A program made the translations under genes and the position numbers. Below the pieces are notes generated by a model, which saw only the letters and a program-made list of their open reading frames with translations, was not told where the DNA came from and ran no database searches. From Paraburkholderia ribeironis (GTDB lineage: Bacteria; Pseudomonadota; Gammaproteobacteria; Burkholderiales; Burkholderiaceae), in the NCBI RefSeq assembly GCF_900019265.1, contig NZ_CYGX02000038.1, positions 62,001 to 126,000 on the forward strand: DNA of 64,000 bases, given 5' to 3'. Shown here piece after piece: positions 53,277 through 62,509 of the stretch; positions within the stretch are counted from its first letter, which is position 1; every line of letters begins with the position of its first letter.

Positions 53277-55655
53277 ATGAATCAGCAAGCCGTGCCGTTC
53301 CTGAACGAGCTTCAGGACCTCGATGACTGCCTCGATAACTTCGCCCAGGTCCACATCTCGCGTCCGCACGAGTCCGCGCATCTGCACGTGAGCGGTCGCG
53401 CCACCTACACCGACGACATCCCGGTGCTCGCCGGCACGCTGCACGCCGCGCTCGGCCTGTCGTCGAAAGCGCATGCGAAGCTCGTGTCGATTTCGTTCGA
53501 CAAGGTGCGCGCCACGCCCGGCGTGGTCGCGGTCTTCACCGCCGACGACATCCCGGGCGCCAACGACGTGGGCCCGATCATTCACGGCGACGACCCGATT
53601 CTCGCCGATGGTGTCGTGCAATACGTCGGTCAGCCGATCTTCATCGTGGTCGCGACCTCGCATGAAACGGCGCGTCTCGCCGCGCGCCGCGCCGAGGTGG
53701 TCTACGAGGAACTGCCGGCGATTCTGAGCGCACAGCACGCGCGTGCCGCGAACCAGTCCGTGTTGCCGCCGATGAAACTCGCACGCGGAGACGCCAGCGC
53801 GAAGATCGTGCGCGCCGCGTATCGCGAGGCCGGTGAAATGCTGCTCGGCGGCCAGGAGCAGTTCTATCTGGAGGGGCAGATTTCGTACGCAGTGCCAAAG
53901 GATGACGACGGCATGCACGTCTACTGTTCGACGCAGCACCCGACCGAAATGCAGCACCTGGTCGCGCACGCGCTCGGCGTCGCGTCGCACAACGTGGTGG
54001 TCGAATGCCGGCGGATGGGCGGCGGCTTCGGCGGCAAGGAATCGCAATCGGGGCTGTTCGCGTGCTGCGCGGCGCTCGCCGCGTGGAAGCTGCTGTGCCC
54101 CGTGAAACTGCGTCCGGACCGCGACGACGACATGATGGTCACGGGTAAGCGCCACGATTTTCACTACACGTATGAAGTGGGTTACGACGACCAGGGCGTG
54201 ATCGACGGCGTGGCGGTCGACATGACTTCGCGCTGCGGTTTCTCGGCCGACCTGTCCGGCCCGGTGATGACGCGCGCACTGTGCCACTTCGATAACGCCT
54301 ACTGGCTGTCGGATGTGACGATCGACGGCTTCTGCGGCAAGACCAACACGCAGTCGAATACCGCGTTCCGGGGCTTCGGCGGTCCGCAGGGCGCGTTCGC
54401 GATCGAATACATCATGGACAACGTCGCGCGGTCGGTCGGTGCCGATGCGCTCGACGTGCGCCGTCGCAATCTGTACGGCAAGACCGAGCGCAACCAGACG
54501 CCGTACGGTCAGATCGTCGAGGACAACGTGATTCACGAACTGATCGACGAACTCGAAGCGACCAGCGAATACCGCGTGCGCCGCGCTGCGATCAATGAGT
54601 TCAATGCGAACAACGAAGTGCTGAAGAAGGGTCTCGCGCTCACGCCGGTCAAGTTCGGCATTGCGTTCAACGTCACGCATTTCAACCAGGCCGGCGCGCT
54701 CGTGCACATCTACACCGACGGCTCGGTGCTGGTGAATCATGGCGGCACCGAAATGGGCCAGGGTTTGAACACGAAGGTCGCGCAGGTCGTCGCGCATGAA
54801 CTGGGCGTGAGCTTCAACCGCATTCGCGTGACGGCCACCGATACCAGCAAGGTCGCCAATACGTCGGCGACCGCGGCATCGACGGGTTCCGACCTGAACG
54901 GCAAGGCGGCCCAGGATGCGGCGCGGCAGTTGCGCGACCGCCTCGCCGCGTTTGCCGCCGAGCGTTTCGGCGCGGGGCAGGTGAGCGCCGCCGACGTGCG
55001 CTTCGGGCATGACCGCGTGGTGGTCGGCGATGTGATCGTCACGTTCGAAGAGGTGATCGCGAAGGCCTACCTTGCGCGTATCCAGCTCTGGTCCGATGGT
55101 TTCTACGCGACGCCGAAGCTCCATTGGGATCAGGCGAAGCTGCAAGGCCGGCCGTTCTACTACTACTCGTATGGCGCGGCGGTGTCGGAGGTGGTGATCG
55201 ACACGTTGACCGGTGAAATGCGCGTGCTGCGCGCGGACGCATTGCATGATGTGGGCGCGTCGCTGAATCCGGCGCTCGACATCGGCCAGGTGGAAGGCGC
55301 GTTCATCCAGGGAATGGGCTGGCTCACGACCGAAGAGTTGTGGTGGGACGCGCACGGCAAGCTGATGACGCACGCGCCATCCACCTACAAGATTCCGACC
55401 GTCAACGATATGCCGCCGGATTTCCGCGTGCACCTGTTCAGCAACCGCAATGCCGAGGACAGCATCCACCGGTCGAAGGCGACTGGTGAGCCGCCGTTGC
55501 TGCTGCCGTTCTCGGTGTTTTTTGCGGTGCGCGACGCGGTGTCGGCGGTGGGCGAGCACAAGGTCAATCCGCCGCTGAACGCACCCGCGACCAGCGAGGA
55601 AATTCTCAAGGCGATCGGCGCGGTGCGGGCCGCCACCGCGGAGGCGCGGCAATGA
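53277..55655 (+). CDS. xdhB: Xanthine dehydrogenase molybdopterin-binding subunit
   Basis: A 792-residue subunit that oxidises hypoxanthine and xanthine to urate. GGGFGGKESQ, FRGFGGPQGAF and GGTEMGQGLNTKV bind the molybdopterin, and the catalytic Glu lies in the TGEPPLLLP region near the end. The length matches XdhB. Its stop overlaps the xdhC start (ATGA). Confidence 0.96.
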   Translation: MNQQAVPFLNELQDLDDCLDNFAQVHISRPHESAHLHVSGRATYTDDIPVLAGTLHAALGLSSKAHAKLVSISFDKVRATPGVVAVFTADDIPGANDVGPIIHGDDPILADGVVQYVGQPIFIVVATSHETARLAARRAEVVYEELPAILSAQHARAANQSVLPPMKLARGDASAKIVRAAYREAGEMLLGGQEQFYLEGQISYAVPKDDDGMHVYCSTQHPTEMQHLVAHALGVASHNVVVECRRMGGGFGGKESQSGLFACCAALAAWKLLCPVKLRPDRDDDMMVTGKRHDFHYTYEVGYDDQGVIDGVAVDMTSRCGFSADLSGPVMTRALCHFDNAYWLSDVTIDGFCGKTNTQSNTAFRGFGGPQGAFAIEYIMDNVARSVGADALDVRRRNLYGKTERNQTPYGQIVEDNVIHELIDELEATSEYRVRRAAINEFNANNEVLKKGLALTPVKFGIAFNVTHFNQAGALVHIYTDGSVLVNHGGTEMGQGLNTKVAQVVAHELGVSFNRIRVTATDTSKVANTSATAASTGSDLNGKAAQDAARQLRDRLAAFAAERFGAGQVSAADVRFGHDRVVVGDVIVTFEEVIAKAYLARIQLWSDGFYATPKLHWDQAKLQGRPFYYYSYGAAVSEVVIDTLTGEMRVLRADALHDVGASLNPALDIGQVEGAFIQGMGWLTTEELWWDAHGKLMTHAPSTYKIPTVNDMPPDFRVHLFSNRNAEDSIHRSKATGEPPLLLPFSVFFAVRDAVSAVGEHKVNPPLNAPATSEEILKAIGAVRAATAEARQ

Positions 55656-56287
55656 GTGCGGCGGCAAGTGCGGCAGGAAATGCGGCAGGAAATGCGGCAG
55701 CAAATGCGGCAAGGAATGCGGCAAGGAATGCGGCAAGGAATGCGGCAAGGAATGCGGCCGCTAGCGCGGCAGCGAATGTGGCGCCGATGCATATCGTGCT
55801 GTTCGGCGCGGGGCACGTCGGACACGCGCTCATCAGGTTGCTCGGCAGTTTGCCGTGCGTGGTCCAGTGGGTCGACGAGCGCGACGAACTGTTCCCTGAC
55901 GAAACGCCCGCCAACGTGCAGATCGAAGCGACCGACACACCGGATGCGATCGTCGATGCGGCGCCGCCCGGAGCCTATCTGCTGGTGATGACGCATAACC
56001 ATGCGCTCGATTTCTCGCTGGCGGCGCGCATCATGCGACGGCGCGATTTCAGCTACTTCGGCATGATCGGGTCGAAGACCAAGCGCGTGAAATTCGAGCG
56101 GCGTTTGCTCGAGCGCGGCGTGGATCCTGACCGGCTGGTGCAGATGACGTGTCCGATCGGGGTCAGCGGCATCGTCGATAAGGCGCCGTCAGCGATTGCG
56201 GTCGCGGTGTGCGCGGAACTGCTGCAGGTCAGGACGCGGCAGATCGCGGCGCAGGTCGCAATGCAGAGGCTTTGCGCGCATGTTTGA
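55652..56287 (+). CDS. xdhC: XdhC-like xanthine dehydrogenase accessory protein, N-terminally truncated
   Basis: A 211-residue protein, shorter than usual XdhC (about 300 or more). The C-terminal Rossmann-like domain is intact: MHIVLFGAGHVGHALIRLLG, then WVDERDELFP, MTHNHALD and GMIGSKTKRVKFE. The N-terminal XdhC_CoxI domain is absent. In its place are about 45 residues of Ala/Gly/Arg/Asn repeats encoded by a 12-bp tandem array. XdhC normally inserts sulfurated molybdenum cofactor into XdhB; this form may be altered in function or need a partner. An internal ATG at 55787 would give the bare domain. Confidence 0.85.
   Translation: MSAAASAAGNAAGNAAANAARNAARNAARNAARNAAASAAANVAPMHIVLFGAGHVGHALIRLLGSLPCVVQWVDERDELFPDETPANVQIEATDTPDAIVDAAPPGAYLLVMTHNHALDFSLAARIMRRRDFSYFGMIGSKTKRVKFERRLLERGVDPDRLVQMTCPIGVSGIVDKAPSAIAVAVCAELLQVRTRQIAAQVAMQRLCAHV
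55667..55762 (+). repeat. 12-bp tandem repeat, eight units (in frame, in xdhC)
   Basis: Units of AATGCGGCAAGG and close variants (AATGCGGCAGGA, AATGCGGCAGCA) run head to tail and encode NAAR, NAAG and NAAA. Being a multiple of three, copy-number changes would keep the reading frame. Confidence 0.92.
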
Positions 56288-56315
56288 GCGGGCTGGCAAC
56301 CCCGGGCTGGCCCCT

Positions 56316-57290
56316 CTACGCGCCCGCAGCCTCTTGCTTACGCGGCTGCTTCGCGCGCCGCACCTTGCGTGCGACCAACCTGTCCGATACCTGGGCCATC
56401 AACGCCCTTAGCCAGCCGACATCACTCGGCCGATCCGGCTGCGGATGCCACAACTGATAGCACTTGATACGCGGAAACGCGATCGGCACCTCGACCACCG
56501 CGAGCGGCAGGATGTCCGCGTAGTGCATCGCGAAGCGGCGCGTGGTCGTGAAGATCAGATCCGATTGGAGCAGCGTCTGCGGCACGAGCCCGAAGTAGGG
56601 CAGCGTGGCGACGATGCGCCGCTCGGCATGGGCCCGCGCGAAGCCGGTGTCGATCGCGCCGCCACGTGCGCCGCTATACGGCGTCGGCGCAAGATGCGGC
56701 GCCGCCAGATACGCTTCACGCGTGAGCGGCGCCCGAGCGAGCGGATGATCGGCGCGCATCATGCAGACCACCGTATCGGAGAACAGATCGCTGCGTTCAA
56801 AACGCGCCTCGGGCTTCGGCCAGTTGCCGATCACCAGATCGAGTTCGCCGGCATCGAGCGCGGCCGCGTGATCGAGCAGCGGTCCGAGCGATTCGATCTC
56901 GAGCCGCGCATGCGGTGCCGCGTCGCGAAACTGCGCGATCACGGTCGGCATGAAGAAATCGTTCAGATAATCTGGCGCGGCGACGCGAAACGTACGGCGC
57001 GAGCGGCCGGGATCGAAGTCGCCGTGCGGTGTCGCGACGAAGTCGACTTCGCGCAACACCCGCTGCGCGGAGGCCAGCAGCGATTCGCCATATTCCGTCG
57101 GCACCATGCCCGACTTGCCGCGCACCAGAATCGGATCGTTCAGCGTCTCGCGCAACTTGCGCAGCGCGGTGCTGATCGCGGGCTGGGTTTGATTCAGACG
57201 CAGTGCGGTCTGCGTGACGCTGCGCTCGATCAGCAGCGTGTGCAGCACGCGCACGAGCCAGATATCGAGTGAGGCGGCGGTGTCGTCCAT
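56316..57290 (-). CDS. LysR family transcriptional regulator
   Basis: A 324-residue regulator. SVTQTALRLNQTQPAISTALRKLRE is the helix-turn-helix, and the effector-binding domain spans about 95-300. It resembles the NahR/PcpR-like group. It converges with xdhC, so it is unlikely to be the local xdh regulator. The target is unknown. Confidence 0.88.
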   Translation of the reverse strand: MDDTAASLDIWLVRVLHTLLIERSVTQTALRLNQTQPAISTALRKLRETLNDPILVRGKSGMVPTEYGESLLASAQRVLREVDFVATPHGDFDPGRSRRTFRVAAPDYLNDFFMPTVIAQFRDAAPHARLEIESLGPLLDHAAALDAGELDLVIGNWPKPEARFERSDLFSDTVVCMMRADHPLARAPLTREAYLAAPHLAPTPYSGARGGAIDTGFARAHAERRIVATLPYFGLVPQTLLQSDLIFTTTRRFAMHYADILPLAVVEVPIAFPRIKCYQLWHPQPDRPSDVGWLRALMAQVSDRLVARKVRRAKQPRKQEAAGA

Positions 57291-57545
57291 GGTTCAGGCG
57301 AGGCTGGGCAGGTGAAGCGCGGCCGGGTCGAGGATCGCATCGACCCCGGTGCGCAGCACGCCCGCGCGGGCGCAAAGGATATAACCTTAGGCCCGTTTGC
57401 GGGCTAGCGGCATAGCGGGCGCGGTATGGCCGGCATCAGCGATACGTCTTTCGATGCAATCTTGCCCAAGCCAAACTGTCTCGCGAACCGGGAACCACCC
57501 GGCGCGCCCAATCGCCGTGCCGCCTGCTCCTCGCTCACGCCGTCA

Positions 57546-58196
57546 CTACGCTCGCGCGTCCGCGAGACCCCACGGCAGCGAACTGATCCGCTTCACTTCC
57601 CCCGATTCGAGCCAGTTCGGCGTGCGCGCGCAGTACAGCACCATCGGCAACGCGTCTTCGCCCCAGAACAATTGATCGTTCAGCCGAAAAGTCGGCACGC
57701 CGTACACGCCAAGACCGATCGCATCTGCGGTGTTGCGCTGCAATTGCGCTTTCACCTCTTCGCTTTTGATGAGTTCGGGACCATCCGGCATGCCGACGCG
57801 TTCGCATAGCTCAGCGAAGGCCGCGTCGCCGGACGGATCGCGGCCTTCGCGCCAGACGAAGCGGAAAATCTCGCGCACGAAGTTGACGTCGCCGTTCGCC
57901 GCCGTTGCCAGCAGCAGCGCCTTCATCGAATCGAACGGATGCGCCGGCGGCATCTTGTACGGAATGCCGAGCTGCTCCGCGCGAAACAGCGCGTGCCGGT
58001 ACATGAAGGTGCGCTTGGCCGGCACGCTGTAGGCCGGCCGCTGTCCCCAGTGGGTGTACAGGTCGTTCAGCACGACTGGCGTGAACGCGAAGTCCATGCC
58101 GGGCCATTTGTCGTGTTGCTCGAGCAACAGGTACGTGAACGGCGAGACAAAATCGTAAAACCACAGTGGTTGCGTGGCGTCGATGCCAACGGTCAT
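57546..58196 (-). CDS. DsbA-family 2-hydroxychromene-2-carboxylate isomerase-like protein
   Basis: A 216-residue thioredoxin-fold protein. FYDFVSPFTYLLLEQH is the kappa-GST/HCCA isomerase start with Ser instead of the CxxC pair, so it would use glutathione. GVPTFRLNDQLFWGEDALPMVL is the cis-Pro loop and C-terminal end. Isomerisation in aromatic breakdown is known for the family; here there is no aromatic operon beside it. Confidence 0.85.
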   Translation of the reverse strand: MTVGIDATQPLWFYDFVSPFTYLLLEQHDKWPGMDFAFTPVVLNDLYTHWGQRPAYSVPAKRTFMYRHALFRAEQLGIPYKMPPAHPFDSMKALLLATAANGDVNFVREIFRFVWREGRDPSGDAAFAELCERVGMPDGPELIKSEEVKAQLQRNTADAIGLGVYGVPTFRLNDQLFWGEDALPMVLYCARTPNWLESGEVKRISSLPWGLADARA

Positions 58197-58289
58197 GGAT
58201 GTCTCCCGGATTGCCTGAGTCGGACGGTGTATCCGCTATACCGCCAAAATTGTAATGATCTTACGCGGTGCGGCCACGGCTTGCATCCG

Positions 58290-59894
58290 TCAATCTGGCC
58301 TGGCGTCGGGCTTGCTTGCGTTGTCGGGCGTTTCGCCGATCTCGGCCGCCTCGTGCGCGGTAAATGGCGCGGCGAGTGGCGCGTGCACGGCACTGGTCTG
58401 GTCGGCGCGGTGGCCCGGCCGCTCGTCTGGCGCGGCGGCCGGCTTTGCCTGCGTCCGGTCGACTGTCTGGTTGTCCGCCTGGTTGTTCGCTGGGATGTCC
58501 GCCTGGTTGTCGCCTTCGTCGTCCACTGCGTCGTCCGCTGCATCGCGCAGGTCCTCGCGGCCTAGCATGAGCCGCCGGCGCACGAACCCGATATGCTCGC
58601 GCAGCACGTAAAACTGATCGGCGTAGGCGAGCGGCATCTTCAGTCCGTTGACCGAATCCTCGATCGCGTCGAGCCGTTCGATCAGCGATGCGCGCTCCTG
58701 CGCGGAGTGTTCGCTGAGCGCGCTGCGCTCGATCGCGATCAGCGCCCCGTACCAGCGATAAATGCGCGATTTCACCCGCCATGCATAGAGTCCCGGCACG
58801 ATCCGCAGGGCCGGCACCAGCAGCACGATCAACGGCACCACCACCACCAGCAGCCGGTCGGCAAGACTCGCGATCCAGAACGGCAGGGTCCGGTACAGGA
58901 AGCTCTTGCCAGACTTGTAGTAGCGCGCGGCGTCGTCGCTGATCGGGAAGTCGTGCGAGAGCGGCGCGGGGAATTCGCCGGCGCGCTGCAGGGTGGTCGC
59001 TCTGCCATGCACCTCGCGTGCGGCTTCGATGAGCAGGTCCGACAGCGCCGGATGCAGCGAGTCGCGCGCCACCAGCTCGGCGGTCGGCGCGACGATGTTG
59101 ATCGACGCAGACGGCAGGTTCTTGCCGAGGTCGAAGGCGCCCATCGGCAACTTCAACTGGGTCAGAAAAGGAAAGCGGCGCGTGTATGCGTCGGCTTGCG
59201 TGAAATCGTAGAAGCGCACGTTCGGCGTGCGATACAGCTTGCCCATCACCGCCTGCTGCGCCGAATCGCCGGCGAGGAAGGCCGCGTCGACCTTGCCGGA
59301 GATGAGCGCTTCGGCGGCTTCGTCGCCCGAGAGCGGCAGCAGTTTGGTCGCGCCGCCCGGCACGATGCCGTTCGCCTTGAGCAGCGTGAGCGCCAGCTCG
59401 CGCGTGCCGCTGCCTTCGGCGCCGACCGCCAGCCGCTGGCCCTTGAACTCGGAGAGCCACATGACGGGCGGCCCGTGATAGAAGATCGCCAGCGGCACGT
59501 AGGCGACACTGCCGAGCGACATCAGCCCTTTGCTCGCCGCGGCGGGCGCGAGGCCATCCTGCACGAAGCCGACGTCGACCGCCGAATCCGGGTCCGAGAG
59601 CCGCTTGAGATTCTGCAGCGAACCTTCTGACGCCAGCACGTTCAGCGTGATGCGGTTGCGCGCCAGGATCGCCTTGTACTTTTGCGCGGCGTTCCAGAAG
59701 GTGCTGCCTTCGGGTCCGGCGGTGATCGTCAGCGTGCTCGGCGGCGCGGGCTGGATGAGCCGCACGGCGACCCAGATGGCCACTGCGGCGAGCAGCAGGA
59801 TCGGCCCGAACGAGACCGCCAGATCGCGCCACGAGATTGCGACAAAGCGGGCGACGAGACGGGGAGGGCGCTTGCGGCCGGTGGCTGGCTTCAT
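58290..59894 (-). CDS. Membrane-anchored TAXI family solute-binding protein
   Basis: A 534-residue protein. A membrane helix (about 26-47) anchors it, then a TAXI-type periplasmic binding domain starts LTITAGPEGSTFWNAAQKYKAIL and runs to about 330 (YVPLAIFYHG, VGAEGSGTRELAL). A second hydrophobic segment (about 345-370) is followed by a cytoplasmic helical part and an acidic Asn/Gln/Ala-rich tail of about 80 residues. TAXI proteins usually feed a TRAP permease, but no dctM-type gene is near. It may act as a sensor or serve a distant permease. Confidence 0.8.
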   Translation of the reverse strand: MKPATGRKRPPRLVARFVAISWRDLAVSFGPILLLAAVAIWVAVRLIQPAPPSTLTITAGPEGSTFWNAAQKYKAILARNRITLNVLASEGSLQNLKRLSDPDSAVDVGFVQDGLAPAAASKGLMSLGSVAYVPLAIFYHGPPVMWLSEFKGQRLAVGAEGSGTRELALTLLKANGIVPGGATKLLPLSGDEAAEALISGKVDAAFLAGDSAQQAVMGKLYRTPNVRFYDFTQADAYTRRFPFLTQLKLPMGAFDLGKNLPSASINIVAPTAELVARDSLHPALSDLLIEAAREVHGRATTLQRAGEFPAPLSHDFPISDDAARYYKSGKSFLYRTLPFWIASLADRLLVVVVPLIVLLVPALRIVPGLYAWRVKSRIYRWYGALIAIERSALSEHSAQERASLIERLDAIEDSVNGLKMPLAYADQFYVLREHIGFVRRRLMLGREDLRDAADDAVDDEGDNQADIPANNQADNQTVDRTQAKPAAAPDERPGHRADQTSAVHAPLAAPFTAHEAAEIGETPDNASKPDARPD

Positions 59895-60533
59895 CGGATG
59901 ACGTGACGGCGACGGTCAAAGTGAACAGGGGCGGCGCGCTGCGGCGCACGCACCAGGCGCGCTGCGTTGGTGCGCGGGCGAGGCTGGGCTGGCCGCGGCG
60001 AATGTCGCACGAGTCGCGCGGCAGCACGCGTCGCGCCGATGGTACCTGAGATTCACGCGACGGCGGAACGTGTGGCGTCGCCATGCGCCGACAAACCCGT
60101 AACAAATCGTGAATGCGGTGTGAATGCGGCGTGAATGCGCGCCTATGCGGCGTGCATGCGATATGAACAGAATGTGAATATGAATGCCGCGCCGCCGACT
60201 AAACCCTTTGCGCTTCTGTCCCGGCTAGATTAAATTGTGCATCGCCGCCGCGATCCAACGTTTGCGCGGCGCGACCCGGCATGACACACAAGAACCGGGC
60301 GCGCTGGCCGACTCCGCGGCACGTCGCTTGCCGCTTCGCATGCCCGCCATCGCATGCGGCAAGCGATGCTCGGCAACCCGCCTCTCCCGTCTCTCGCGCA
60401 TCGTGTTGCAACCATAGCCGGCCGTCGCCGAGTCGCGCTTTGTCGTGTCTTGCCATAGCCGCCAGGAGTCGTAACGTAGCCGCTTGTCCAAGCGGCCCAA
60501 GCGGTCCAATCGGAACTTAGGAGAAGAGAAACT
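59895..60533. other. 639-base gap between TAXI and BON genes
   Basis: No gene recognised. An 11-bp unit GTGAATGCGGT or close repeats three times at 60109-60141, followed by similar TATGCGGCGTGCATGCG words. It should contain divergent promoters for the TAXI and BON genes. A GGAG ribosome site precedes the BON ATG. Confidence 0.5.
60109..60141 (+). repeat. 11-bp tandem repeat, three copies
   Basis: GTGAATGCGGT, GTGAATGCGGC and GTGAATGCGCG lie head to tail in the intergenic region. Confidence 0.8.
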
Positions 60534-60881
60534 ATGAAATCGGTCGGTTTTCTGAAAACGCTGGGTTCGGTCGTGGCGATGGTAGTGGCGTGCAATGTCT
60601 ACGCTCAGACAAACGATGCGGCGACGGACACGGCCTCGCCGGCTGCCAGCACCAAGGCTGGCAAGCGGGCGAACAGCCAGTTGGGTCGCAAGGTGCGCGG
60701 TGCGCTTGCGAAGGAGCAGGGCCTCGACGTGGCGAACATCGCCGTGCGCGCTCATGGCGGCGCAGTGATACTGACCGGCACCGTGCCCGACGAAGGGCAG
60801 ATCGAAGCGGCCGAGACCGCCGCGAAGGGCGTGGTGGGCGTGAAGTCGGTGAGCAACAAGCTGACCGTTATGCAACAGTAA
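60534..60881 (+). CDS. Periplasmic BON-domain protein
   Basis: A 115-residue protein with a signal peptide ending VYA and one BON domain (residues about 45-113): LGRKVRGALAKEQGLDVANI, AVILTGTVPDEGQIEAAE and GVKSVSNKLTV. BON domains bind phospholipid or stabilise the outer membrane under osmotic stress. Single-gene unit, ended by a hairpin at 61013. Confidence 0.9.
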   Translation: MKSVGFLKTLGSVVAMVVACNVYAQTNDAATDTASPAASTKAGKRANSQLGRKVRGALAKEQGLDVANIAVRAHGGAVILTGTVPDEGQIEAAETAAKGVVGVKSVSNKLTVMQQ

Positions 60882-61185
60882 CCAATCTGCCATGCGCGCA
60901 GCACGTAACGGGCTGCGTGGGGCGGATCTGATCGGCGCATGCGTCGTCGGTCGTCGGATCGGCGCAAGCGGTTCGACACCGCGTGCGCCGGCGCGATGCA
61001 TGATGTACCTGGGCTTCGGCGCGATGCCGGAGCTTTTTTTTCGGCTTTTATCGTCGCGTTGCCTGTTTGAAACGCCGCTGATGGCTGGCGTGCCAGCCCC
61101 GCCACGACTCGTTCTCCGTACGCTGTGACACATAGTTGCCGTGTAGCCAAGCGTACTGTGAAGCATGGGAACTGGAGTCGATGCC
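60882..61185. other. Region downstream of the BON gene
   Basis: About 300 bases with a strong terminator at 61013-61041 and otherwise no coding signal until the small gene at 61186. Confidence 0.5.
61013..61041 (+). terminator. Rho-independent terminator
   Basis: GCTTCGGC and GCCGGAGC form an eight-bp stem with a five-base loop, followed by eight T residues. It serves the BON gene 130 bases upstream. Confidence 0.85.
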
Positions 61186-61434
61186 ATGGGAATCACACAG
61201 TTGCGCTATACCGATCTGCCAATCGGCGATCGGGCGGCTTTCGAACTGGTGTGCGCGCGGCACGGTTTTGCGCCGGCGCACTTCGAGATCAGTGCCTGTG
61301 CGAAGTCGGGCGAGCCTGAGGACGAGCGCCTCGTTACCGTGCGACGCGGCGGCTGGGCGCAGTCCTATCACGACCGTCATGGTCAATGGATCAGACAGTT
61401 CGAGGCCGATCTGACCTGTCGGTTCTTCAAGTAG
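61186..61434 (+). CDS. Small hypothetical protein
   Basis: An 82-residue soluble protein with GC-ending codon use. It has FELVCARHGFAPAHFEISACAKSG and VTVRRGGWAQSYHDRHGQWIRQFEADL. I recognise no family, but compact Burkholderiaceae-style proteins of this kind exist. ATG 61186 is preferred over ATG 61165. It converges with the TauE-type gene. Confidence 0.6.
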   Translation: MGITQLRYTDLPIGDRAAFELVCARHGFAPAHFEISACAKSGEPEDERLVTVRRGGWAQSYHDRHGQWIRQFEADLTCRFFK

Positions 61435-61489
61435 CCGCGGCTTGGGCGGCGCGCCGTAGTGTCGGCTTCCGAGCCGGCGCCGGCGCGCT

Positions 61490-62278
61490 TCAGGACAGCA
61501 CGAGACGCACGCCGACCAGCGTGAGCGTGGCGGCGAGCAGATTGCGCAGCAGCGCATCCGGAGCGCGCGACGACAGATAGCTGCCGATCGCAATGCCCGG
61601 CAGCGAGCCCACCAGCAGCGAGACCAGCATCGACCAGTCGACCGAACCCAGCAGCCAATGACCGGCGCCCGCGAGCAGCGTGAGCGGCACCGCATGGGCG
61701 ATATCGGAGCCGACGATGCGGGTGGTCGGCAGCAACGGGTATAGCAGCAGCAACACCGTCACGCCGATCGCGCCCGCGCCCACCGAGGTGAGCGACACCA
61801 GCGTGCCCAGCACCGCGCCGGTCAGTATGGTCAGCGCCAGCGTGCGCCCCTGTTTCGGTGTGCGCTGGCGGCGCGCGCCGAGCGCCGCGAGTTGCGGACG
61901 GAACACCAGTGCCACCGCGGTCACCAGCAGCGCCGCGCCGAGCACGATCTGGATCAGGCGGCCGGCACCCGGCGTGTCCATTCCATAGCGATGCAGCAGG
62001 ATCAGCGTGAGCGTGGCCGCGGGCACGCTGCCGGCGGCCAGACGCAGCGTGACCTGCCAGTCGACCGAGCCTTTCAGGCCGTGCACGAGGGTGCCGGTCG
62101 CCTTGGTGGCGGCCGCGTACAGAAGGTCGGTGCCGACCGCGGTGGCCGGATGGACGTTGAACAGCAGGACCAGGATCGGCGTCATCAGCGAGCCGCCGCC
62201 GACGCCCGTCAGCCCGACCAGAAAGCCGACGAACAGGCCGGAGACGGAGTACAGCAGATCGATGTGGGGAAGTGCCAT
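61490..62278 (-). CDS. Sulfite exporter TauE/SafE family protein
   Basis: A 262-residue protein with about eight membrane helices in two similar halves. VGFLVGLTGVGGGSLMTPIL is the TauE signature, and the second half has VSLTSVGAGAIGVTVLLLLYP. The family moves sulfite, sulfonates or other organic anions. The substrate is not determined. Confidence 0.9.
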   Translation of the reverse strand: MALPHIDLLYSVSGLFVGFLVGLTGVGGGSLMTPILVLLFNVHPATAVGTDLLYAAATKATGTLVHGLKGSVDWQVTLRLAAGSVPAATLTLILLHRYGMDTPGAGRLIQIVLGAALLVTAVALVFRPQLAALGARRQRTPKQGRTLALTILTGAVLGTLVSLTSVGAGAIGVTVLLLLYPLLPTTRIVGSDIAHAVPLTLLAGAGHWLLGSVDWSMLVSLLVGSLPGIAIGSYLSSRAPDALLRNLLAATLTLVGVRLVLS

Positions 62279-62509
62279 TGAGCGGACCGCAAACGGTCGG
62301 ATGGGTGGAAGGAGCGGGTGGCAAGGCCCGCGGGCGCGTGCTGCCGCACGTTGGCCGGGTGCGGCGCGAAGCTCGCCGCTGGCGCGCCACGGACCGCCGC
62401 GGCGCGGCGAAAGCCGCTATTGTCGCAAAACTGCCGCGCTCGCGTCCAAACTGCTCTCAGGAACGTGCCGCACGGCGCGTCGCAAAGCGCACACGGCACC
62501 GGCTTGCGC

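Noticed and set aside
53103..55748. An 881-codon minus-strand frame opposite xdhB
   Set aside because: Arginine/histidine-rich with no family signature, and antisense to a clear xdhB.
58261..60105. A 614-codon minus-strand frame over the TAXI gene
   Set aside because: Low-complexity arginine/alanine-rich shadow of the TAXI gene.
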